A stretch of 60,605 nt of DNA from Rosenbergiella australiborealis (GCF_018494035.1 NZ_JABBFO010000014.1:1-60605), one strand, 5' to 3'; numbered from the stretch's first letter, positions 16,697 to 25,451 are shown. Notes: generated from the letters alone by a model not told the origin. Numbers and translations are program-made.

Positions 16697-18250
16697 TTAT
16701 CTCGTTAAAGTTGTAGAGTAATTTTCTACGGTGTTCTTTTTATTACGTAAGCTGAGCAACAAACAACCGAGGCTGATGACTATCAGGACGATAGGCAATT
16801 TATGCTGAATAAAATCGATAACTGTTTCTTCACTTCGATAGTTGGCTAAGGTTTCAGTGAGCTGTTGTTGCCATTGCTGGCTAGGTTGCCACGGACAGCC
16901 GATAGCGTCAGGCGGCAAAGTGACATTCAGCAAACGCGGTGATGGTAAGCCACTGCCACTTAGCGCTAAGATGCTGTGTGGGGTGGCTGCGGCCGCGATG
17001 ATCTGCCCGTCTTGCAGCGTAAGGGCTATCTGACAGCTCAGTTGCCATTGACTTTGATACGGACCTGGGTGTTGTTGTGGATGAAGCCCTGGTGGTATGC
17101 GGTGGTGATAAAGCTCAGCGACTTGATCGAGCGTTAATTCAGCCGGTGCCGCTTGCCACACTACATTACTGTTCAGTGATAGATCCGTTACCGCGGGGTC
17201 TTGTGCTGAGGAGGGGAGTGGAATTAATTGCGGCGGTTGACCACTCAGCATTAACGCGATCCCACTTTCTTGACGTACAAGCTCACCGATCGGTTGTTCG
17301 CCAGTCCCATTTTGAGCGACGACCAACGGTAGATGAGTCGGTAAAGTGAGTACCGGCGTAGAGAAACCTCTCGCACAGAACAGTGCGCCGACTAGCATAA
17401 CGATGCTTAGAGATTGATATAAACGACGTGCGAGTGTTGGGCTGGGTTTGTAGCGTTCAGGCCAACTCAGCAGTAGGGTAAAGAAGCCCAGATACCCCAT
17501 CCATCCGATCACTTCAATACGGCGTGGGTCGGTAGGAATTCCCAATACACCACTGATCAGCGCCGCTCGAATTGAACCGGGGGGCACTAGCCAGTCAAGA
17601 TTGAGTAATTTCTGTTGACCAATGAGCAGCCAGCCTGCTTCGTGTGCGCTACGCAGTGCTGAGACAACGAGACCGGCAGCCACTAAAATCAGAAAAATAC
17701 CGGTTATTCTAAAGAAACGTCCTAGATTAAGACGCACACCCCCACGGTAAATTCCCCAGCCAATGATCAGCGCCAATAGAAGACCGACTAGGGCACCGAT
17801 GGCTGCCCAAATAGTGGATTGTGCAGCGGAAAAGGTGGCGAGAAGAAAGACACTGGTTTCAAACCCTTCTTTTAATACCGCGAGAAATGCCATCATTGGT
17901 AGCGCCCAGTGGCTCGAACGGCTGAGTGCCGCAGAGGCCTCGTTTTCCAATTCACGGCGCAACTGCGGCGCGTGTTGCTGCATCCAGATGATCATGCTAC
18001 TGACGAAGACAATAGCAATAGCACCGATGATCGCTTCCATGGCTTCTTGTTGTGCTTGTGGGAGCGCACGTTCGGTAAGACTCAAGCCGATACCGACCAG
18101 TGCGGACAATAACACAGCGCTACTCACGCCCCACCACATGGGCGCTAACGCTTGCTGATTTTTTCGTAAAAACGTCGCGATGATACTTACGATTAGAACG
18201 GCTTCTAACCCTTCTCGTAGCGCGATGACCAAGGTTGCTAGCACGGTCAC
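16697..18250 (-). CDS. efeU: EfeU/FTR1 iron permease with extra C-terminal domain
   Basis: FTR1-family inner-membrane permease. Both iron-path motifs of the REGLE type are present: REGLE at residues 12-16 and KEGFE at 127-131. The seven-helix core ends at about residue 293. E. coli EfeU stops near 276 residues; this protein is 517. The extra part is a roughly 190-residue soluble stretch (about 295-485), rich in Pro, Gln and Leu with two cysteines, closed by one more membrane span (about 486-502) and a short basic tail. Topology places the extra domain in the periplasm with EfeO and EfeB. The start is GTG; a second GTG two codons later matches E. coli length better. Confidence 0.92.
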   Translation of the reverse strand: MTVLATLVIALREGLEAVLIVSIIATFLRKNQQALAPMWWGVSSAVLLSALVGIGLSLTERALPQAQQEAMEAIIGAIAIVFVSSMIIWMQQHAPQLRRELENEASAALSRSSHWALPMMAFLAVLKEGFETSVFLLATFSAAQSTIWAAIGALVGLLLALIIGWGIYRGGVRLNLGRFFRITGIFLILVAAGLVVSALRSAHEAGWLLIGQQKLLNLDWLVPPGSIRAALISGVLGIPTDPRRIEVIGWMGYLGFFTLLLSWPERYKPSPTLARRLYQSLSIVMLVGALFCARGFSTPVLTLPTHLPLVVAQNGTGEQPIGELVRQESGIALMLSGQPPQLIPLPSSAQDPAVTDLSLNSNVVWQAAPAELTLDQVAELYHHRIPPGLHPQQHPGPYQSQWQLSCQIALTLQDGQIIAAAATPHSILALSGSGLPSPRLLNVTLPPDAIGCPWQPSQQWQQQLTETLANYRSEETVIDFIQHKLPIVLIVISLGCLLLSLRNKKNTVENYSTTLTR

Positions 18251-18281
18251 TATCTCTGAGTAAAATAATGTAAATAGGAAT

Positions 18282-18300
18282 GGTTAGTAATATCATTTCT
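18282..18300 (-). promoter_or_regulatory. weak Fur-box-like sequence upstream of efeU
   Basis: On the minus strand, about 11 of 19 bases match the Fur consensus, centred on AATGATAT, some 30-50 bases before efeU. A second partial site, TGAGAATCTTTATTA, lies at 18430-18444. Fur control of efeU is known in E. coli; the match here is weak. Confidence 0.3.
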
Positions 18301-18380
18301 ATTTATTGCTGTAAAAGGATTCTCATCGATTCATAGATCTTTCTTATAGTTTTAAATGTATCAGAATATTTCAACAAATA

Positions 18381-18420
18381 GGGAAGAAAAAGGGGGGAGT
18401 GGGGAAGTCAGTAAAGGGGG
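18381..18420 (+). other. G-rich tract with four runs of G
   Basis: Four runs of three to six Gs, separated by about 8, 3 and 11 bases, occur on the plus strand between efeU and phoH, in otherwise AT-rich sequence. This could fold as a G-quadruplex. The rest of 18251-18570 shows no gene. Confidence 0.3.
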
Positions 18421-18570
18421 CATTGTGCTTGAGAATCTTTATTAAACTGGTATTTATCAACATATTGATTCTTATACTAAAATAACAATAACTTTGTGTC
18501 GATAAAACGGCTATAAGCTGTGATTCTGGTCTGTTCGGTGTTTTGGCAATGTACTACCGTTTAGCTATCT

Positions 18571-18588
18571 CTATCACAAAAATGTCAT
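18571..18588 (+). promoter_or_regulatory. Pho box (PhoB site) for phoH
   Basis: CTATCACAAAAATGTCAT matches the PhoB consensus of two 11-base repeats (CTGTCAT-type) at about 14 of 18 positions. A TGTAAT minus-10 candidate begins 15 bases beyond the box (18603-18608), the usual PhoB-promoter geometry. E. coli phoH is the classic phosphate-starvation gene, so the context agrees. It implies an mRNA leader of about 320 bases. Confidence 0.75.
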
Positions 18589-18636
18589 TTTAAAGTGATA
18601 ACTGTAATAAGTGTTGATTTGTTCTATAGTTATTAG

Positions 18637-18664
18637 ACATGATGTGACTGCAATAACATCATGT
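18637..18664 (+). repeat. hairpin in the phoH leader
   Basis: ACATGATGT pairs perfectly with ACATCATGT across a 10-base loop. It lies just after the presumed Pho-regulated start and 15 bases before the ribosome-binding site of a small ORF. Confidence 0.45.
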
Positions 18665-18691
18665 ATCATACCAACCATTGGGAGATCGCGC

Positions 18692-18871
18692 ATGAGACAA
18701 CCTAGGTCAGGGGATCACAGTGTTGACCGTGTTGCTATTCAGTTTATGGGATCGAACTCTCGTCTCTATTCACCAACCGTAATGTACTCGTCTGTACTGT
18801 TTTCTTGCTACAGTTTATGTCAACGATTTCTATTCTTAGGCAGTAAGGCTCATAAGGAAGCTAACCTCTAA
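18692..18871 (+). CDS. possible 59-residue protein in the phoH leader
   Basis: The ATG at 18692 has GGGAG seven bases upstream, an excellent ribosome-binding site. The 59-codon frame has no stop and ends 62 bases before phoH. The product is basic at the start (MRQPRSGD), has a hydrophobic Ser/Cys-rich middle (MYSSVLFSCYSLCQRFLFLG) and a polar end (KAHKEANL). I do not recognise it. It could be a real small protein, a regulatory leader peptide, or a chance ORF. Its position between the Pho box and phoH is the main reason to list it. Confidence 0.3.
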   Translation: MRQPRSGDHSVDRVAIQFMGSNSRLYSPTVMYSSVLFSCYSLCQRFLFLGSKAHKEANL

Positions 18872-18933
18872 AGTGTTCAACTATACGTCGCCAATAGGCT
18901 AACGATAACTGAAACCAACAGTAAGGTGCCATC

Positions 18934-19722
18934 ATGGGAAGACAAAAAGCAGTAGTGAAAGCACGTCGTGAAGCAAAACGCGTTCTTCGTAGTGATGCGC
19001 GGAGCCACCGCTCCCGCGAAGAGGAATCAGTCTCTTCTCTCGTTCATATGAGTGGTCTTGATGCTATCGGTATGGCACGTGACGTGCGCGATCGCCAACC
19101 TATCGTCGCCCGTAATGACTCACAATCCCTTTACTTACAAGCAATAAAATCCAAATCGTTGATTTTTGCTACGGGCGAAGCGGGATGTGGTAAAACATGG
19201 ATCAGTGCTGCAAAAGCCGCAGAAGCTCTGATTAATAAAGATATTGAACGAATTATTGTGACCCGTCCGGTGCTGCAAGCTGATGAAGATTTAGGTTTTC
19301 TGCCTGGTGATATTTCTGAAAAATTTGCCCCTTATTTCCGCCCCGTTTACGACGTTTTAGTCAAACGCTTGGGCTCATCCTTCATGCACTATTGCCTGCG
19401 GCCTGAGATTGCAAAGGTTGAAATTGCGCCTTTCGCTTATATGCGTGGCCGGACGTTTGAAAATGCCTTTGTGATCCTTGACGAAGCACAAAACGTGACG
19501 GCCTCACAGATGAAAATGTTCCTCACTCGTCTAGGCGAGAATGTTACGGTTATTGTTAACGGTGATATTACGCAATGTGATCTTCCTGCGGGCGTAAAAT
19601 CTGGTCTCGCTGACGCAATGCAGCGTTTTTCTGATGATGATGTCGTGAGTGTGATCCGTTTTGGGGCTGAGGATTGTGTGCGTTCTGAACTTTGTCAACG
19701 AACGCTCCTCGCTTACCAATAG
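18934..19722 (+). CDS. phoH: PhoH family ATPase
   Basis: PhoH is a cytoplasmic P-loop ATPase with predicted RNA-related function, induced by phosphate starvation in E. coli. Walker A is GEAGCGKT, Walker B is FVILDEAQN, and the family block VTRPVLQADEDLGFLPGD is intact. The product has 262 residues. The start is preceded by AAGGTG. It lies next to efeUOB as in E. coli, on the opposite strand, behind a Pho box and a long leader, and ends at a strong terminator. Confidence 0.94.
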   Translation: MGRQKAVVKARREAKRVLRSDARSHRSREEESVSSLVHMSGLDAIGMARDVRDRQPIVARNDSQSLYLQAIKSKSLIFATGEAGCGKTWISAAKAAEALINKDIERIIVTRPVLQADEDLGFLPGDISEKFAPYFRPVYDVLVKRLGSSFMHYCLRPEIAKVEIAPFAYMRGRTFENAFVILDEAQNVTASQMKMFLTRLGENVTVIVNGDITQCDLPAGVKSGLADAMQRFSDDDVVSVIRFGAEDCVRSELCQRTLLAYQ

Positions 19723-19731
19723 TGGTGTCGT

Positions 19732-19790
19732 AAAACCGCCTGAGCGTGAAGTGGTCCCGTAAGGGTATTTCACAACAAGGCGGTTTTTTA
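19732..19790 (+). terminator. terminator of phoH
   Basis: AAAACCGCC pairs with GGCGGTTTT around a structured loop (inner GTGAA/TTCAC pairing), followed by a T-run. From here to 20020 I see only a weak 38-codon frame and no confident gene. Confidence 0.75.
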
Positions 19791-20020
19791 TTGCTATCAC
19801 TATTTGATAGAGAAAGGTACTTATTGATATAAGCAAAAACGGTAAATGAGGTAATACCCAGATGCATAGACCTTTATACTTAACTAGAACCTTGCCTAGG
19901 TAGAAAAAGAATAAAATATTGAGGATGATGGCTATAGCCGTGAACGGTATCTCACTATTTTCACCTAAGGTCGTGCAGCGATTAATGGTCTATCGCAATA
20001 ATCCGTTTATCTTGGTGTGC

Positions 20021-20053
20021 GTTGGCCTCTGTTGCAGAACCTAAGAGGCCAAC
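20021..20053 (-). terminator. hairpin after the M20 amidohydrolase gene
   Basis: GTTGGCCTCT and AGAGGCCAAC form a perfect 10-bp stem with a 13-base loop, five bases beyond the stop of the minus-strand amidohydrolase. No T-run follows. Confidence 0.55.
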
Positions 20054-20057
20054 ACAT

Positions 20058-21164
20058 TTATTCACCGAGGACTTGTTGAATGCATGATTTAAAGATACGA
20101 ACCCCGATAGCTAAGGCATCGCGGTCAAAATGCATATCAGGATGATGTAGACCGGGTGTCAGATTCGCGCCCAGTCCCCAAAAACCGCCTTTAATTTGTG
20201 GACAAAGACGTAGGTAATGAAAAAAGTCTTCGCTACCGGGAGTTGCCTTCGCGGGCAGTAATGCCTGTTCGCCTAGCTGAGAAATAATGGCTTGACGTAT
20301 AATATCGGTGGCATCTTCATCGATAATTGCGGCAGGCATCTCTTTCAGAATAGCAATCTCCACATTTGCGCCTAGTGCTGCGGCACTACCTTCTAGTGCT
20401 GCGGTCACTTTCTCTTTTAATTCAGTCATAGGCGCGTTCTCTGCAGAACGGAGATCCCAGCATACTCGCGCTTCTGAAGGAATAGAGTTAGTCACTCCTG
20501 CATCACAGAGAAAGCGTGTAGCTTTAGCGCTAAAGGTCAGAGAAGGTGACAGATGAATGCTGTTGACCGCCTGAACAGCTTGTACTGCAGCATCTAATGC
20601 GTTAATCCCTAAATGCGGACGGGCGGCGTGTGCCGCTTTTCCCGTAAAGATAGCTTCCACCGTTGCAGAGGCAGAATAATACATTGCCGCCACCGCTTGA
20701 CCCATCGGGCATTCTTCTATTGGGCGTAGATGAAATCCCAATAACATATCAACGCCATCTAGCGCACCGCCTTCTACCATTTCAATCGCACCGGCGCCCA
20801 GTTCTTCAGCGGGTTGAAACAATATTCTCAGCTTTCCTTTTCGGACTACTCCTTCACGGATGGTTTCTTCTGCCGCCGTTAAGACCACAGATGAATGTCC
20901 ATCATGTCCGCATGTATGGCGTGCGATATGCTGACCGTTGATAATATGTCCGAGTGCATCCATGTCGGCTCTTAACGCTAACACCGGGCCAGGATGGCCG
21001 CTATCGAGTTCCGCAATAATACCCGTCGTTCCATTAATATTGCGCTTAACGTCAAAACCTGCTGCTTCTAAGGCCGAGGCGATATAATGAGACGTTTTGA
21101 ATTCTTTGAAGCCAAGTTCTGGGATTTCATGCAAAACATTAAAATGTTCTAAGGTTCGTGACAT
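20058..21164 (-). CDS. M20 family amidohydrolase / peptidase
   Basis: A cytoplasmic zinc hydrolase of the HipO/AbgA-type M20 group, which cut N-acyl amino acids, indole conjugates or aminobenzoyl-glutamate. Metal-binding landmarks are ALRADMDAL, the HTCGHDGHSS motif, PAEELGAGA and a late PGSEDFFHY. The dimerisation domain lies in the middle. Length is 368 residues, slightly short for the group. AAGGAG lies seven bases before the ATG. It follows yjiG/yjiH on the same strand, taking the place held by isoaspartyl dipeptidase iadA in E. coli. The true substrate cannot be read from sequence. Confidence 0.85.
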   Translation of the reverse strand: MSRTLEHFNVLHEIPELGFKEFKTSHYIASALEAAGFDVKRNINGTTGIIAELDSGHPGPVLALRADMDALGHIINGQHIARHTCGHDGHSSVVLTAAEETIREGVVRKGKLRILFQPAEELGAGAIEMVEGGALDGVDMLLGFHLRPIEECPMGQAVAAMYYSASATVEAIFTGKAAHAARPHLGINALDAAVQAVQAVNSIHLSPSLTFSAKATRFLCDAGVTNSIPSEARVCWDLRSAENAPMTELKEKVTAALEGSAAALGANVEIAILKEMPAAIIDEDATDIIRQAIISQLGEQALLPAKATPGSEDFFHYLRLCPQIKGGFWGLGANLTPGLHHPDMHFDRDALAIGVRIFKSCIQQVLGE

Positions 21165-21229
21165 ATTTCACTCCTTGAGAGGTTATTCGGCTTAAGTCGA
21201 GATATAACAGAACTGATATTTGGACCGCT

Positions 21230-21697
21230 TTAGGCGATAAAGCGCATTACCAACATAGCGATTACGGCATTAATCACGCTTGTCGCCATCAGTAAGGGCC
21301 AATATTTTTTTGGGACATCCGCAACACCAAGTAGTCGCCCCATGTATTGTAATTGTGCCCCCATAAGGAAAATGGCTGGGATAAGAATAGTAATCTGCGT
21401 TGGATCTAGCGTCCCTTTAGTTAATAAGCTGACCGCGACGCCGGTGCCTGCTGACGAAGAGAGCCAAGCAGTCAGTAAAACGGTCACGGCTTCACCAGGT
21501 AGGCCAAATATACTCATTAATGGTGCAAAAAGATGACCAATAAACTGCATGATCCCCAGCAAATTCAGTATCTCGGCAATGACATATGCCATCACCACAT
21601 TTGGCATTAAATTATTAATGGCAATATTGAACCCTTTGCGGGCACCGATAACAAAAATATCAAACGGATTGGTGGGGGTTGGGAGTGGGTTACTCAT
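21230..21697 (-). CDS. yjiG: YjiG family inner-membrane protein
   Basis: A small membrane protein of the nucleoside-recognition (Gate) / SpmB type. It matches E. coli YjiG in IGARKGFNIAINNLMPNVVMAYVI, FGLPGEAVTVLL and the C-terminal NAVIAMLVM. I chose ATG 21697 (155 residues) rather than a start further upstream: AAGGA lies upstream and the ATG overlaps the yjiH stop (ATGAGTAA). About four membrane segments. Function is unproven; the tight overlap implies a complex with YjiH. Confidence 0.88.
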   Translation of the reverse strand: MSNPLPTPTNPFDIFVIGARKGFNIAINNLMPNVVMAYVIAEILNLLGIMQFIGHLFAPLMSIFGLPGEAVTVLLTAWLSSSAGTGVAVSLLTKGTLDPTQITILIPAIFLMGAQLQYMGRLLGVADVPKKYWPLLMATSVINAVIAMLVMRFIA

Positions 21698-22370
21698 GGA
21701 TAAAATCCTTCTTGTAGACAGTATGTAAGACGACACGGACGATTCCCGCTCCGACAAACTTCAATACAAACATCAGCAGTAATGGAACGATAAGTGGGGT
21801 GGTTAAGGAGGCAAATAATGCAGAACCGATGGCAAAATAATTATTAATCAAGCCAGCTCCAGAATATTGCCAAGCCCCCATTATCACCACATGCTTACGG
21901 GTGATTCTTTTACTGTCATACAGCTCTTTACTCAATGCCGCACCAGCATCGGTACTCTGTAAATCGGTGATCAATGCCAATCCGGTATATCCGGGTAATC
22001 CCAGTAGTGGTTTAAGTAGAGGTGTTAATAATTTGTGTGCAGCCCGGATTGCACCATAATGGGTAAATATTTCGAGTAAACCGAGGGCCAGCATAACGGT
22101 AGGGATTAGCGATAGTGCAAAGAGAAAGCCAGCCTTCGCACCTATACCACCACTGCCGATAAACGTTTCTGAAGCACCGGTTTTTAAGGTACCAAAGGCA
22201 CCGCCCAGAGTAGTGAAATCGAAGGCGCCTAGCCACGGCATCCCTTTGACATTAAAAAATAGGCCAGAAAACACCAGTAATACAGCGAGTAATGCGATCC
22301 ATGCACCGGGTGTTACCCGTAGAGAAGTTTCATCCTTGTCCGACCTGTGCTGAGTGGAGTGTTGATTCAT
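21690..22370 (-). CDS. yjiH: YjiH family inner-membrane protein
   Basis: The partner of YjiG: 226 residues, about six membrane segments, with a nucleoside-recognition (Gate) fold. Landmarks are GASETFIGSGGIGAKAG near the middle and LPGYTGLALITDLQSTDAGAALSKELY. A polar N-terminal tail of about 20 residues precedes the first span. It is the first gene of the three-gene operon and is divergent from the LysR regulator. Presumed transport of a peptide- or amide-like substrate is inference from the neighbouring hydrolase. Confidence 0.88.
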   Translation of the reverse strand: MNQHSTQHRSDKDETSLRVTPGAWIALLAVLLVFSGLFFNVKGMPWLGAFDFTTLGGAFGTLKTGASETFIGSGGIGAKAGFLFALSLIPTVMLALGLLEIFTHYGAIRAAHKLLTPLLKPLLGLPGYTGLALITDLQSTDAGAALSKELYDSKRITRKHVVIMGAWQYSGAGLINNYFAIGSALFASLTTPLIVPLLLMFVLKFVGAGIVRVVLHTVYKKDFIHE

Positions 22371-22746
22371 TATTATTCTCTTTATTATTTAATTACGTGA
22401 ATTAATGGTTGTTAAAAGATTAAAATTTGGTATCTCCTTATTGTAATGAAAATAATGTTCAGGATTTATACCCGGTAAAATACAGGAATTAAAATAAGTA
22501 AATGATATACAAACTATTACCAGTATTAATGTTCGCTATAACCTTTATATGGGTAATTAATATCCCTGACTATAAAGATACGCATTATTAGGGTGCGCTT
22601 TGCGCTATTTTGGTGCGAATCGTTACTTTATTTAAAATGTTAGTTGTTATTTATTTAATTTGATTATCTGAGAAGGTTATAAAAATATAAATATTATTTT
22701 ATTAATGATATTGTTGCTTTCTAGTCAACAGTTAGGCGTAAATGGT
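22371..22746. other. AT-rich divergent promoter region, yjiH and lysR-type gene
   Basis: 376 bases without a gene. It must hold both promoters. A GGTGCG motif appears twice about 22 bases apart (near 22590-22617) inside otherwise AT-rich sequence and is a candidate binding site for the LysR-type protein. No other structure stands out. Confidence 0.35.
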
Positions 22747-23655
22747 ATGCAGGCGTTTCATGAAAAACCGATGAGTTATTTGTACGAAGTGGGGATTCAT
22801 GGCGGCATTCGTCGGGCGGCAGATATTCTCGGTATTAATCCGTCGGTGATCAGCCGTCAAATAGCGTTGATGGAACGTGAATTACAACTCCCGTTATTGG
22901 AACGTCGTGGGAGATCTGTTGTATTGACCGAGGCCGGTCGTCTATTAGCCGATGATTATGCTGATAGCCGTCAACGCCGTCTTAAACTTGAAGGGTATTT
23001 AAAAGATTTACGTCATATGCAGGGAGGAACTGTTTCGATCCATATCGGCGGCGGTTTTGTAAGTACCCTCATTCACGATATTGTGTCCCGCTTTTCACTG
23101 GCCTATCCACAGGTATTTGTCGAAATCACTGTCGCTAATATGCAAGAGATGTTAAATGCAGTGATCCACGGTGAGACTGATATGGCAGTGGCTTTTGGGG
23201 CAATAGGTAACCCTGAAGTTAAACGCTATAGTTTTACACGAGGTCCGGTGTGTGCGGTGATGTCCCCGCAGCATCCACTGAGCAGTGAGACAGCGGTGAG
23301 TATTCCCACTCTTGCCAAGCAACGGCTTATTGCGCTGAGTGACCAGTTTGGTCTACAACGATATATGAATGAAATGTTCCGCAGTCACGGTTTAGTTTTC
23401 ACTCCGGCTTATCGTTGTAATTTATTTTCGACAGCGATGGAGCTGAGTGTTGCCGGTCTGGGGATTTCGTGTATGACAGCCAGTGCCGCGAGTTCAATGA
23501 TTGCTACAGGACAACTTGTGGCGATTCCTATAAACCATAAAATAGCGAATGAATCGCAGTGTCATTTACTGCGTAACTCTGACCGACGGTTTACTCCGGC
23601 AGCGCAGCATTTGTGGCAGTTGTTACGTCATACTTTTAATGATCAATCCCGTTGA
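22747..23655 (+). CDS. LysR family transcriptional regulator
   Basis: The N-terminal winged helix-turn-helix (VGIHGGIRRAADILGINPSV, then ISRQIALMERELQLPLLER) is followed by a periplasmic-binding-protein-like effector domain (about residues 80-300). I chose ATG 22747 (302 residues) because nothing resembling a ribosome site precedes the ATG at 22705. Divergent orientation from yjiH-yjiG-amidohydrolase suggests it controls that operon in response to its substrate, as most LysR proteins do. It is not clearly E. coli YjiE (HypT) by sequence. Confidence 0.9.
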   Translation: MQAFHEKPMSYLYEVGIHGGIRRAADILGINPSVISRQIALMERELQLPLLERRGRSVVLTEAGRLLADDYADSRQRRLKLEGYLKDLRHMQGGTVSIHIGGGFVSTLIHDIVSRFSLAYPQVFVEITVANMQEMLNAVIHGETDMAVAFGAIGNPEVKRYSFTRGPVCAVMSPQHPLSSETAVSIPTLAKQRLIALSDQFGLQRYMNEMFRSHGLVFTPAYRCNLFSTAMELSVAGLGISCMTASAASSMIATGQLVAIPINHKIANESQCHLLRNSDRRFTPAAQHLWQLLRHTFNDQSR

Positions 23656-23746
23656 ACGGCCAATTGTACGGTAAGCTATGCGCCGATATAGGGGGTGTCG
23701 GATAACCGATCCCTAATTTAGTAGGATTAAAAATACGTATAGTGCG

Positions 23747-25009
23747 TTATCTCACCCAAGGCAGGTCACTATAACGAGTAGTATAAGCGGGTGATAATTT
23801 TTCCCGTTTCATCGCCCAATGTTTTTCAATGCCTTGACCGGCAAACCAAATCGAGCCCTTACCACTTTGGTTAATCCCATCGACGACATGCATTAGCGCC
23901 TCGCTATTGGCGCGAGGCGCGAGTGGATCGAAAAGATTAAGCTGCGCAACGCCCTGTTGAAAAAAATCGCCAAGGATAATACCGGCTTTCATATAACGTG
24001 GTCCATCGCGCCATATCTGTTCTAGCAAACAAAGCGCGAGTTGGACGATATCGCGCGTATCTTGCGAAGGGGTGAATAGCTGTCCTGTTAGCTGATTGGC
24101 GTAAAAGGTCTCTCCAATAGCATGAGGGCTGGTGCGGATAAATACCCCGACCTGACGACAAAACTGTTTTTCAAGCCGTAATTTTTCTGCAGCACGCACC
24201 GCATAACTACAGACGGCTTCGCGCATATGTGCGTAGTCGGTGATTCGCTGCGAAAACGATCGGGAACAGAGGATCTGTTGCTTGACGGGGGCGAACTCCT
24301 CTAAGGCAAGACACGGCTCGCCACGTAATTCGCGCACGGTACGTTCGACGATTACCGAGAAGGTCTTACGGATAAAGCGAGTATCTTGTTTTGCGAGGTC
24401 GGCGGCGGTATTGATGCCGAGTTGTTGCAGCTTTTTGCTCAGTCTCCGTCCAATTCCCCACACTTCGTCAACCGGGACGAGGGGGAGTAATTTTTGTTGA
24501 CGGAGAGGGGAGGAGAGGTCGACGACACCGTTAGTTTTTAGCCATTTTTTTGCCGCATAGTTAGCTAATTTGGCGAGTGTTTTGGTTGGAGCGATCCCAA
24601 CCCCCACCACTAGGTGAGCTTCTTGCTTGATTCTCTGACGGATCTGTTGACCATAGTCTTCCAGTGAGCAGTAATTCTGCATACCGCTAAGATTTAAAAA
24701 CGCTTCATCAATCGAGTAGATTTCGATATCGGGCGCCATCTCTTCCAAGAGCGTCATAACACGATGGCTCATGTCGGCATACAACGTATAGTTAGAGCTA
24801 AAGATATTTATACGTTGTGCAAAGGCCTGCTGACTTAACTTAAAATAAGGTTCGCCCATCCGCACATTGAGGGCCTTTGCCTCCGCAGAACGTGCAATGA
24901 CGCACCCATCATTATTACTTAGCACCACGACTGGCTTACCACGAAGATCAGGCCGGAAAATAGTCTCACAGGAGGCGTAGAAAGCGTTAACATCCACTAA
25001 GGCAAACAT
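23747..25009 (-). CDS. umuC: DNA polymerase V catalytic subunit UmuC
   Basis: Y-family translesion polymerase used in the SOS response. It starts [15 protein letters not shown] with the metal-binding Asp in FALVDVN; the second catalytic pair is in EIYSIDEAF. The palm (KPVVVLSNNDGCVIARS), helix-hairpin-helix and little-finger parts follow, 420 residues in all (E. coli 422). Its ATG overlaps the umuD stop by one base (TAATG), giving coupled translation. Controlled by the LexA box before umuD. Confidence 0.96.
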   Translation of the reverse strand: MFALVDVNAFYASCETIFRPDLRGKPVVVLSNNDGCVIARSAEAKALNVRMGEPYFKLSQQAFAQRINIFSSNYTLYADMSHRVMTLLEEMAPDIEIYSIDEAFLNLSGMQNYCSLEDYGQQIRQRIKQEAHLVVGVGIAPTKTLAKLANYAAKKWLKTNGVVDLSSPLRQQKLLPLVPVDEVWGIGRRLSKKLQQLGINTAADLAKQDTRFIRKTFSVIVERTVRELRGEPCLALEEFAPVKQQILCSRSFSQRITDYAHMREAVCSYAVRAAEKLRLEKQFCRQVGVFIRTSPHAIGETFYANQLTGQLFTPSQDTRDIVQLALCLLEQIWRDGPRYMKAGIILGDFFQQGVAQLNLFDPLAPRANSEALMHVVDGINQSGKGSIWFAGQGIEKHWAMKREKLSPAYTTRYSDLPWVR

Positions 25010-25431
25010 TAGGCACCCAGTGTTTTAATCACATGCTTAACGACACCAAAAATTTCAAAGTGATCAGCATCTTCGATAGGGATGGCGGCATAAGCACTAT
25101 TTAACGGTAGCAGGTGGAGGGTAGGGTGTAGCATAAGCTGTTTAACGGTAAATTCACCGCCTAGCGCCGCGACAATAATATCACCGTGTTTAGCCGTTAA
25201 TGCACTGTCCACGACCAGCATATCGCCTTCCGTAATACCGGCATCAATCATTGAGTCGCCGCTCACTTTGACAAAATAGGTGGCACTTGGATGGCGGATC
25301 AGCAATTGATTAAGGTCGATGCGTTGCTCAACATAGTCAAGGGCGGGTGATGGGAAGCCACAAGGAATGCGACTCATAAACAACGGCAGTTCAAGGCAGG
25401 TGTGTATCGGTACAGGCTGATAACATTGCAT
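25009..25431 (-). CDS. umuD: UmuD, pol V accessory protein
   Basis: LexA-like self-cleaving subunit of DNA polymerase V. The RecA-stimulated cleavage site Cys24-Gly25 (PCGFPSP), catalytic Ser60 (SGDSM) and Lys97 (TVKQL) stand at exactly the E. coli positions. Length is 140 residues (E. coli 139). It is the first gene of umuDC and is preceded by a clear LexA box. Confidence 0.97.
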   Translation of the reverse strand: MQCYQPVPIHTCLELPLFMSRIPCGFPSPALDYVEQRIDLNQLLIRHPSATYFVKVSGDSMIDAGITEGDMLVVDSALTAKHGDIIVAALGGEFTVKQLMLHPTLHLLPLNSAYAAIPIEDADHFEIFGVVKHVIKTLGA

Positions 25432-25451
25432 CGTTATTTCTCAGATTAATA

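Noticed and set aside
19928-20044. 38-codon ORF after phoH
   Set aside because: The ribosome site is too close to the ATG and the frame ends inside the hairpin of the opposite gene; no recognisable product.
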